Part shown: positions 42,701 to 54,700 of the stretch, piece by piece
How the letters are laid out: every line of letters begins with the position of its first letter
How positions within the stretch are numbered: the first letter of the stretch is position 1
DNA from: UBA7430 sp002478765
Lineage (GTDB): Bacteria; Bacteroidota; Bacteroidia; Flavobacteriales; UBA7430
Assembly (NCBI GenBank): GCA_943789355.1
Contig: CALSTU010000004.1
Span: forward strand, 658,971 to 722,970
Direction of reading: 5' to 3'
Length of the DNA: 64,000 bases
Notes under the pieces: model-generated
The model's input: only the letters and a program-made list of their open reading frames with translations
Told to the model about the DNA's origin: nothing
Databases searched by the model: none
Program-made: the position numbers and the translations under genes

Positions 42701-45700
42701 TGTACCGATGCTTCAGCATACAATTACAACGAGCTTGCTAATGTGGATGACTTTACTTGTCAACCTTTCATATACGGATGTACTTTTGAAGCCGCTTTTA
42801 ATTACAACCCTGCAGCCAATACCTATAACAACAGCTGTATTGCTAAAGTTTTTGGTTGTATCAATCAAGTAGCCGTTAATTTCAATGAGCTCGCCAATAC
42901 CGATGATGGCTCGTGTATTGCCCCGGTATATGGATGTATGAATTCATTTGCACCGAATTACAATGCCCTGGCAAATGCCGATGACGGAAGTTGTGTTGCG
43001 GTTGTTTTGGGATGTATGGATGAGGCAGCCTTGAATTTTAATCCAAATGCGAATTACCAATCGGAAGCTATTTGTGTCGCTAAAGTTGAGGGTTGTATGA
43101 TCACAGAAGCTTTCAATTACAATCCAGAAGCGAATGTACCTGATGGTTCGTGTCAAGCATCTGTGGAAGGATGTACTGATGATGCCTATTTAGAATACAA
43201 CCCAAGTGCGAATTCTGATAACGGCTCGTGTAAGAATGAAATTCTTGAAGGTTGTATGAACCCCAATGCCGACAACTACGATTCCAACGCCAATGTGCCT
43301 GATGGTTCCTGTGAAACTGTGGTTCAAGGTTGTATGGATCCCTCAGCAGTCAATTACAATCCATTTGCAAACGCAGATAATGGAACTTGTTTGGAATTGA
43401 TAAGAGGTTGTAGGAATGAGAATGCATTCAATTACAATCCAAATGCAAACATTGCTGACGGTTCATGTATCCCTGTTGTTAACGGTTGTACTGATTCACT
43501 TTCTTTTAATTACAATCCTTCAGCAAACACCGATAATGGGTCTTGTTTAGCAGCCGTTTTTGGATGTATGAATGCTTCAGCTGACAATTATGATGCGAAT
43601 GCCACAGTTGCAGACGGTTCTTGTGAATCTTTTGTGTTTGGATGTACTGATACAGAAGCATTGAATTACAATTCTTTTGCAAATAAGGACGATGGTACCT
43701 GTCGATCGAGAGTTGAGGGTTGTATCAATCCTTTGGCATATAATTTTAATATTGAGGCCACAGTTAACGATGGTTCATGTATTCCCTTCATTTATGGGTG
43801 CACGGATGCATCTGCAATAAATTACAATTCAGAAGCGAATTCTGATAACGGTTTGTGTGTACCCAATGTCGCTGGGTGTATGAATGCTACGGCTAACAAT
43901 TACAATCCAAACGCTACGGCTCCTGACGGATCGTGTAAAATGAACGTTCCCGGTTGTATGGATGAGTCTGCGATTAACTACAATGAGATTGCGACGGAAG
44001 ATAATGGAACCTGTGTGGCTAAAGTTGAAGGTTGTACGAATCCCGGTTCAACAAATTTCAATGCCTCAGCGAATGTAGACGATGATTCTTGTATTCCTGT
44101 GGTACGTGGGTGTATCGACGAAGATTACTTGGAATACAATCCAAAGGCGAATACCACGAACGGTACCTGTTCCACATTAATTGTTCTTGGATGTACAGAG
44201 AATTTCCCATGGATCTGTAATTACAATTCAGAAGCCAATACCAACGACGGCTCTTGTGCCTTTTTAGGTTCTCCGACATGTGGTGATTCTGAATCTCGTC
44301 AATTGAGAGCCAGTCGAACTACGAATTCTGTTTGTATCGAATCAGATGCGAACAATTATTTTAGGTATTTAGATCAAACAGATTCAGAGTGGCCAAACAG
44401 TCCATTAAACCCAGAATCAGGATCGTACAGTGCAGATTTTGCAGCACAATACGAAGTAGACAATTCGGTTTGTGAATTCAATTATGGCTGTACCGATGAA
44501 ACAAAATTCAACTATGATGATGAGGCTGTTGTAAATCAGGTTAGTGCAGAAGACACTTCGGATCCATGTCAACCTTTTGTGGTGGGATGTATGGATGCTG
44601 ATTACGTAGAGTACTCAAGCACAAACAATACGTCTAATCAAGCTCAGTGTATTACCCTTGCAGCTTACGGTTGTACGGATGCAAATGCTTACAATTTTGA
44701 TGCATCTGCCAACGTAAATCAAGTGAGTTTTGAGGATGCCTCAGATCCATGTATAGCTACGATAACAGGATGTAACGACTCGAATTATTCGGAATACAAT
44801 TCAGAAGCCAACACCGTTACTGATTCCGACAATGACGGGCTTGATGACAACTGCCTTTCATTAGTTATTGAAGGCTGTACCGATGCAGATTATATAGAAT
44901 ATTACGATTACAATGCTGTAAGTTTCTCTATTGAGACCCCAGATGCTCTGGCGAATACGGATGACGGTTCTTGTGAGAATTTAATTGTGTACGGTTGTAC
45001 CGACAATACTTATTTTGAATACCAATCAACCGCCAATGTGGATGACAGCAGTTGTAGTACACAAATTGTTGTGGGTTGTACCGATTCCAATTTCTTGGAA
45101 TACGATTCATCTGCAAATTCAGGTGATGTATCTACTCAGTGTTTGAATGCGATTGTATACGGATGTACCGATGCACAGTACACTGAAAATTGGGTTTATA
45201 ATTCATCTGATAAGAGTATTACATTGCCGAATCCAGCTTATAATACAGACACCGACCCAACTTCATGTGAGACGCTCATTGTTAGCGGCTGTACCAATGA
45301 AATAGCCACGAATTACAACGCTAGTGCAAACGTAGAAGATGATTCCTGTACAGGAACATCAGGTTGTACGGATCAATTGGCTGATAATTACAACGCCAAT
45401 GCGGTTCAAGACGATGAAAGTTGTGAATACGAAGGCTGTACCGATTCACAATACATAGAATACAATGCGCAGGCTAATAAAGATAACGACTCGTGTAGTA
45501 CTTTGGCTGTTTATGGATGTATGGATCCTACAGCATTTAATTACAACGAAAGTGCCAACGTCAATCAGGTGAGCTTGTCGGATGATTCTGATACTTGTAT
45601 CCCTGTTAGCGTGGGGTGTACCGATAATGATTTCTTAGAGTATTGGAGTAACGAATATTCCGACTCCTTACAATATGTTATTTCACCACCCGATGTAGCG

Positions 45701-48700
45701 CCAAATACAGGTGATGTGAGTCAGTATTGTTTAACCGAAATTTCATCCGGCTGTACCGATCAAACGTTCTTGGAGTTCTCTTTTGATGTGAATACATATC
45801 TGGATGGTGCTTGTGCGACACCGAGAGTTGTTGGCTGTGATGATCCTACTTATGTTGAATATGATGCAGCCGTTAACAGCCCTAATAACTCGTACTGTAT
45901 CACACCTTCTAATGAGGGTTGTACCGATCCATTATACACCGAGTACAATTCAGATTTTACGGTTGATGATGGTTCCTGTGCGACGCTTGTTGTTGAAGGG
46001 TGTACAGACGAAAATTCTACCAATTACAATGCGGATGCCAATACCGACGACGGTTCTTGTATTGCCATAGTTTCGGGTTGTACAGACAATGGATTCGAGG
46101 TGAATGGTGCAGGAGTCGTCAATGATCTACTGAATGACGGAGTTGCTGCATTCAACTACAACGCACTAGCGAATACGGATGATGAATCATGTATTCCGCT
46201 GACAAACGGTTGTACGGACTCCCTGTACATTGAATACTGGTCTTGGAATTCAGTAGACTTCTCAATCAGTTTAAGAGATAATGTGCCGAATGCGGATGAC
46301 GATTCATGTACTGATTTGGTGCTTGAAGATTGTACCAATCCGGATTATTTGGAGTACAATCCAGATGCGAATGTGTTGGATTTTGCGGAATGTAAGACGG
46401 GACTTGTTCCGGGTTGTATCGATTCTTTGTTTTTGGAATACCACACACAAGGCTTTGTTGCCAGTAAGGATGACGGCTCGTGCTCGACTACCGCAGTATT
46501 TGGCTGTACGGATAGTGATTACCTTGAATACTACGGATTTGTGGATGTCACCATTCCTGTTGACGTCTCCGAATACAATGCAGCCGTAAATTTAGGAGCA
46601 ATCAATAATGTGGATGACGGTTCCTGTTCGGTACTCGTAAGTATAGGTTGTTACAACGAAATAGCACAAAATAACAACCCAAATGCAACTGTATACGATC
46701 CAGACGTTTGTGAAGGTGCGGTAGGTTGTACTTTTGATACTTTCGTTGAATATAACCCCCTAGCGATAATAGATAACGGCTCGTGTTTTACACCTATAGT
46801 TCGTGGTTGTGATGATGATACCATGTTTAATTACAACCCTGAGGTAAATCTTTCAGATGACTCGTGTTATCCAATTGTTGAAGGCTGTATGGATGATGCA
46901 TTCTACAACTATAATGACTACGATTTTGACAACCACCCTAATGAGTTAATTAATGAACCAGGGACAGATATCAACACCAATAAAGCTTCGGATTGTATTG
47001 CCTTTGTTTATGGATGTACGGATAATGGATTGTCAATAAATGCAACAAACCTTATAAATGATCAAGGTGATGATGAAGCTGCTGCCTTCAACTACAATCC
47101 TGCAGCAAATTCAGATGATGGAAGTTGCTACCCAGTTATATTCGGATGTATGAACTCACAAGCCTATAATTACAATGATTTTGATGGAGACGGTGATGGT
47201 GATTATTTTACAGGAATTAATGGTGTAGATGTCAATACGGAGTATGATCCTTCAAATTGTATCATTAAAATTTATGGCTGTTTGAATGATAGTTTGGCCT
47301 ACAACTTTAATGATTACGATAAGGATGGAGAAAAGAATCCAATAACAGGGGACGACAGCATTGACGTAAACGTAGATGACGATTCATGTTTCTCTCATGT
47401 GAATGGATGTACAGATTCTTTAGCCTACAACTTTAACGATTTCGATAAGGATGGTGATTCCAACCCCCTGACTGGAGTTGATGGTGTGGATGTAAATACA
47501 GAGGATGGTTCTTGTTTCGCTGTTGTTACAGGTTGTTTGGATACCAATGCCTACAATTTCAATGATTATGACAAGGATGGGGAAGCGAATCCTCTGACAA
47601 CCATTGATGGTACGGATGTTAATACTCATGACTTATCTTTGTGTAAGCACGAAGGTTGTACGAATAATACAGCAGCTAATTACGAAACGTATGGATTGGT
47701 GCTAACCTCTTTTGGGGATTTGGTACCTGCAAGTATTGATAATGGTTCTTGTGTTATACCAGGTTGTACACTTGAGAGTTTTCCTAATTTCAATGCCGAA
47801 GCGACAGATGAAGACGGTTCTTGTGATATGAATTCGTCTGATGTGTTTGGTTGTACGGACACAAATTACACTCAGTACGATGTTAAGGCTAATAAGAATA
47901 ATGGTTCTTGTAGAACTGCCATTGTATACGGTTGTATTTCATCGAATAAATTTAATTTTGATGCGAATGCAAATACCGATGACGGTTCTTGTGTTGAGTT
48001 TATATACGGTTGTATGGACACCACTTTTGTCGAATATTCATCATTATTCAACTCGTCATTTTCGGCAAAATGTATTACCCCTGTCGTTTTGGGGTGTACC
48101 AACATGACTTCAAACAATTTTGATTCATCCGCAAACACCGATGATGGGAGTTGTGAAGTGGAGGGATGTACTGATGCAGATTATACAGAATATACGATAG
48201 AAGCAAACCTTGATGATGGTTCTTGTTTGACTCCAGTAGTCTTTGGTTGTGCAGACAGTACCTATCTTGAATATTGGGATTGGGATTATTCGGAATACAA
48301 TTCACAATTGTACATTTTGTTTGCGCCAATGATCGAAAATGTAAATACAGATGATGGGTCTTGCTCAACGGAACTTATATTTGGTTGTTTTTATGACACC
48401 TATCTTGAGTACAATATCAACACAAACGTATTTGATGTTCAGAATTGTAAAACACTTGCTGTAAACGGATGTACAGTTTCATCCGCAGCAAATTACGATA
48501 CCTTAGCTACTGTGGATGATGGTTCATGTATTCTTTCGGGATGTACAAATCCATTGGCTTTCAATTACAACCCTGGTTTGACCAATGATGATGGATCTTG
48601 TATGCCATTTGTTTATGGGTGCACCATTGAGAACTATGCAAACTACAATCCTGCAGCCAATGTTGATGATGGAACATGTTCTGTTCAAAATACTGATATT

Positions 48701-51700
48701 GTGGGTTGTCTAGATGATTCTTATTTTGAATACGATACGAATGCAACAGTTAGTGGGTCAGATTACTGCATCAACTTTATGGTATTTGGCTGTATGGATG
48801 AGACGATGTTCAACTATGATGCTACGGTTAATTTTGATGATGGAAGTTGTATTCCATTTGTGTACGGTTGTGCGAATATTTTGTACACGGAGTATTCTGA
48901 GTCTGCGAATACCGATGACGGTTCTTGCCAGACCATTGTTATTCCAGGGTGTAAGGATCAGTCGGCATTAAACTTCAATGAAATTAATCCGAATTGGTTG
49001 ATAGAAAATCCGATCGTTGGAAATCTACCTAATGTGAATACCAATGATGGTACTTGTATACCAAATATAGAAGGGTGTACCGATTCAATTTATCTCGAAT
49101 ACAATGCCTCTGCTACGGTCGACGATGGTTCTTGTTCAACAAATGCATACTCCGGTTGTACAGACACACTTTACATTGAATATTATGCGTACACGCAAAA
49201 TATTGATGGCATATATGTACTTGAAGGTGCTTTAAAAGAAGACGTTAATGTCAATGACGGTTCTTGTGCTACTCTTGCTATCAGAGACTGTGTCTATGAT
49301 GATTATATTGAATACAACCCCGAGGCCAATGTGAGTGTTCCAGAAAACTGTAAGACCCTTCATGATTTTGGCTGTATGGATGATTCATCACCGAACTTTG
49401 ATGCTAATGCTACGAAAGATGATGGTTCATGTTACGTTCTTTCTTCGGGTTGTATGGATTCTCTTTATTTAGAGTTTAGTGCAGACTACAATACTTCTGA
49501 CACATCAGCTTGTGAGAATCTTATCGTAAGAGGAGATTCATCTTGTAGCAACCCTAATTATGCACAGTATTATTCGTATGCATTGTCACCTGTAGGGTTA
49601 TTTATGTTGCAAGAGCCATTGAATGATGGGGCCAATATCGATGATGGTTGTATTGATTTGTTGATAAATGATTGTACGTACAATCATTACTTAGAATTCA
49701 ATGCTGAAGCCAATGTTTATGAGTTTGGCAGCTGTAAGACTTTAAAAGTTCAAGGTTGTATGAACGATATGGCTTTGAATTATGATTCAAACGCAAATGT
49801 GGATAACGGAACTTGTCAAGCAAGTATTTTAGGTTGTATGAACCCCTTGTATGTTGAATACAATTCACTTGCTAGCGTTGAGGATAATTCATGCAATGTT
49901 TTGGTTCTGTATGGCTGTACGGATTCTCTTGCCATCAATTACAATGCATTTGCAAACACCGATGACAATTCTTGTATGCCTTCCATCTTAGGATGTATGC
50001 AAGAAGAAGCTTTTAATTATAATGAGTTGGCGAATATTGAAAACCAATCTTGTATTGATCGCCTACTTGGGTGTACTGACAACGGCTTCTTGGTCAATGG
50101 AGCTGGAGAAATTAATGATGCTGATGGAGATCAAAATTCAGCATTCAATTACAATGCTCTAGCGAATACCGATGATGGCTCTTGTGAAACCGTTACCTTC
50201 GGATGCATCAATGAAACTGCTTTTAATTACAACAGTCTAGCCAACACGAGTGATGATTCTTGTATTGAGATTATCATGGGGTGTGCTGATGGAACCGCCT
50301 TCAATTACAATTCTGAGGCAAATACTGATGATGGTAGTTGTTATGCGAAGATTTTTGGTTGTTTAGATTCTACAGCAAGTAATTACAATGATTATGATGG
50401 GGATTTATCATCCAATCCACTTACGGGAGATGTCCTCGTAGACGTGAACACTGATAATGGTGTATGTTTAGCATTGGTTCTCGGATGTACCGATGCTGCA
50501 GCGCAGAACTTCAATCAAATAGCTACAAACGACGACGGCTCATGTGCTTATACGGGATGTATTAACGAAAGCGCAGATAATTACGATCCTAGAGCAACAC
50601 TTCCAGGCTTCTGCCAGTTTAACGGTTGTACAGATGCAAGTGCCATGAACTTTAATCCACAAGCGAATGAAGATGACGGTTCATGTATTGCTATTGTAGA
50701 AGGCTGCAACTTCCTCGAGTATTTGGAGTACGACTCTTTAGCTAATGTTAATGATGGCTCTTGTTTGAATCTTGCTAAGTACGGTTGTATGAATGAGGTT
50801 GCCTTGAATTACGATCCAACGGCGAATGTAAATCAGGTTAGTTTTGAAGATTTATCCAATCCTTGTGTTGCTTATGTCTTTGGATGTACCGACAATGGAT
50901 TGTCTCCAAATGGATTGGGTGAAGTGAATGACATTAACGCTGATGGCTTAGCAGCCTTTAACTACAATGCAACCGCCAATTCAGAAGACGGAACCTGTAG
51001 AGATGCCGTATTCGGTTGTATGAATCCATCGGCCATGAATTACAGTGCTTTAGCCAATACCAATGACGGTTCATGCATGCCATACATATGGGGATGTACA
51101 GATGCGTTGTCCTTTAACTTTAACTCAATTGCAAATTCTGATGACGGTTCTTGTTATGATGTAGTTGAAGGGTGTATGAATGCTTTAGCTTTCAACTACA
51201 ATGCAACAGCAAACACGAATAATGGATCCTGTATACCATTTATATACGGTTGTTCGGACGCTAGCGCTTTAAACTACAATCCACGCACGAACAGTGATGA
51301 TGGCTCTTGTATTGATAAGGTTTCGGGTTGTTTGAATCCGTTAGCTTCTAATTACAATGCATCGGCCAACACGAACGATGGCTCCTGTATCGCCATTATC
51401 TACGGATGTACAGATTCAAATGCTGTCAATTACAACGCGAATGCTACGAGAGATAATGGGAATTGTATAACACTTGTTACCGGTTGTACCAACCCGTATG
51501 CTTCCAATTACAATGCTTTAGCGAATCAGTCGGATGGTTCTTGTACATTTGGAATTGAGGGTTGTACGAACTCTGAAGCAATTAATTATGACGAAAATGC
51601 CACCACAGACGATGGGTCTTGTACTGCCGTAATCGAAGGTTGTATTTGGAGTTTTGCTGACAATTATAATCCAGCAGCGAATGTGGATGACGGTTCGTGT

Positions 51701-54700
51701 GCATTCGGTCGAAAGAGAGTAGGAGCTGAGGTATGTATAGATCCTATTGCTGAAAATTACTTCGCTTATTTAGATCCAACCAGTTCGGATTATCAATCGA
51801 GCCTGGTTGATCAGTTCTCCGTTGACAATTCTACATGTGAATACATCAATGGTTGTACGAATGCATCGGCATACAACTATGCATCAAACGCTACGGTTGA
51901 TGATGGATCTTGTATCGATGAAACAAATGCACTGATTGGTTGTATGGATGAGGACTATCTGGAGTATGATGCAAATGCAAATGTGTCAAATACCAATTAT
52001 TGTTTGACACAAAAAGTAGCCGGTTGTACGGATTTCAATGCGACCAATTTCAATCCTCTGGCTAATGTTGATGATGCATCATGTATTACGGATCTCATTT
52101 ACGGATGTACCAATGCTGATGCATTGAATTACAACCCCAACGCAACTGCGGATGACGGTTTGTGTGAACTAGAGCCTATCCCAGGATGTACAGATCCAAA
52201 TTACCTGGAGTACAATGCTGCAGCTACAGAAGATAATGGTACATGTGATACTGAAATTGTATATGGATGTATGGAGTCTTTAGCTTCAAATTACAATGCA
52301 TCTGCAAACGTTTCTAACGAAAGCTGTGTTTACAACGGTTGTACAAATGAACAAGCTGATAACTATGATGTGAATGCCACACAAGATGACGGTTCCTGTA
52401 TATTCAACGGATGCACCAATTCGAATGCATGTAATTATAATGTTGCAGCAAATACAGACGATGACTCTTGTCAACTTCCTCAGATCTATTACGATTGTAA
52501 TTCTAATTGTATCAACGATACAGATGGAGATGCCGTTTGTGATGAATTGGAAATTTCTGGATGCATGGATGAAAATGCATGTAATTACGATTCAAATGCG
52601 ACTGACAACAGCGGTTGTAATTTGGCCCTTGAGTTTTACGATTGTGAAGGCGTATGTCTTGATGATATAGATTCGGATGGAATTTGTGATGAATTGGAAA
52701 TTGAAGGTTGTCAAGATACACAAGCTGTAAACTATGATGCTGCAGCCACCGATGTTTCGCAGTGTGATTACGACGGCTGTACGAATAATTTATATTTAGA
52801 GTTTGATGCTGCGGCAACCGTAGATCTGAATAATTCATGTCAGACCTTAATTTTGTCAGGTTGTACCAATGCTCTAGCCAATAATTTTGACGCAGAAGCA
52901 AATACGGATGACGGTTCTTGTAATATTTTGGGTTGTACCAATGCTAAGGCTACGAATTACAATGAAGTTTCCAACCAAGATGACGGTACTTGTAAGATTT
53001 TTGGATGTACAGATGCTTCCATGTTCAACTTTGATACAGATGCCAATAGAAATGACGGATCATGCGTTCCATTCGTATACGGATGTACGGAATCCACAGC
53101 CTACAATTTCAATGCATCATCCAATACAGAAGACGATTCTTGTGAAGCTATTGTTGAAGGTTGTACAGATCTAACGGCATTTAATTATGCATCATTGGCA
53201 AATACCGATGACGGCTCTTGTGCAGATGTGATTTCTGGGTGTATCGATTCTCTAGCACTCAATTACAGTAGTGTGGCCAACACCGATGATGGGTCTTGTT
53301 CCTATCCGGTACTTGGTTGTACCAATACCACAGCTACTAATTTTGATGCTACGGCAACCCAAGATGACGGTTCATGTATCGTTCCGGGTTGTACAAATAC
53401 TACAGCGGAAAACTATAATGTTCAGGCAACGGTAAATGACAACAGTTGTATCATTTATGGTTGTATTATAGTTGATTTCCCGAATTACAATGCTGAGGCT
53501 ACGGTTGATGACGGGGCATGTAACCCGAGTGGAACAGAAGTATATGGATGTCAAGACAGTCTCTACCTAGAGTATAACGCTTTGGCTACGGTTGATAATG
53601 GATCATGCGATTCTTTGATTGTTCTGGGTTGTAACGATGCCACTGCGTTTAATTATGACGACAACTCCAACACGAATGATGGTACTTGTTATGCTGTCAT
53701 TTCTGGTTGTCAGGATACCCTTGCAGATAACTATCAAGACCCCGTCGGAGATGTTTTAGCAGATATCAATACATCAGATGCCACTGCCTGTATCTACTAT
53801 GGCTGTATGGATGATGGTTTCCCGAACTACAATGTTAAGGCTAATGCAGACGATGGTTCTTGTAACCTGAGTTCAACAGATGTATTTGGATGTACGAATG
53901 CCTTATATGTAGAGTATCAAGCGGAAGCCAATAAAGATAACTTAACCTGTAGTGCGTTGAAAGTATATGGATGTGTTGATGCGAATGCCTTCAATTACGA
54001 TGTTAATGCTAATGTGTCAGACGACTCTTGTATTGCTGTTCTAGAAGGATGTACCGATTCAAATTATACGGAATATGCAGAAGAGGTAAATACAGATGAT
54101 GGAACTTGTGCAACAGCAGTTGTTGAAGGTTGTACGAATTCCTTATATCTGACATATAACCCTGTAGCAAACGTAGATAACAATACCTGTAAAGATTTGA
54201 TTGTGCTGGGTTGTATGAATTCATCATACACTGAGTACAATACGAATGCCAATACAAGTGATTTATCGTGTAGTACGCCTAAAGTCTATGGATGTGCAGA
54301 CTCTACCTATTTAGAATATTGGAATTACATCACGACACCTAATGTAGATTACTATATGTTGGGAGACCTTAAGATTCAAAATGTCAATACGAACGATGGA
54401 AGTTGTGAGACCTCGATTACGATTGGTTGTACAAGTCCAGCATACATTGAATACAATGCTGATGCTGATGCTTACGATGGAACTTGTTTAACAGAAGTTG
54501 TTATGGGATGTATCGACAATTCTGTATGTAATTACAATGCCAATGCAAATCGGGATGATGGTTCTTGTTTACCAGCTTTAGATGGCGTTTGTGAATCTTG
54601 TACAGGAGAAACAGACGGAACCGGAACTGTTGTTGACAATGATTTAGATAATGACGGCGTATGCGATGCAGATGAAGTTGAAGGTTGTTCCGATGCAACA

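Noticed and set aside
52512..52901. 129-codon minus-strand frame inside the repeat array
   Set aside because: Low-complexity His/Tyr/Asn/Leu text produced by the reverse complement of the repeats; similar shadows occur along the whole array.
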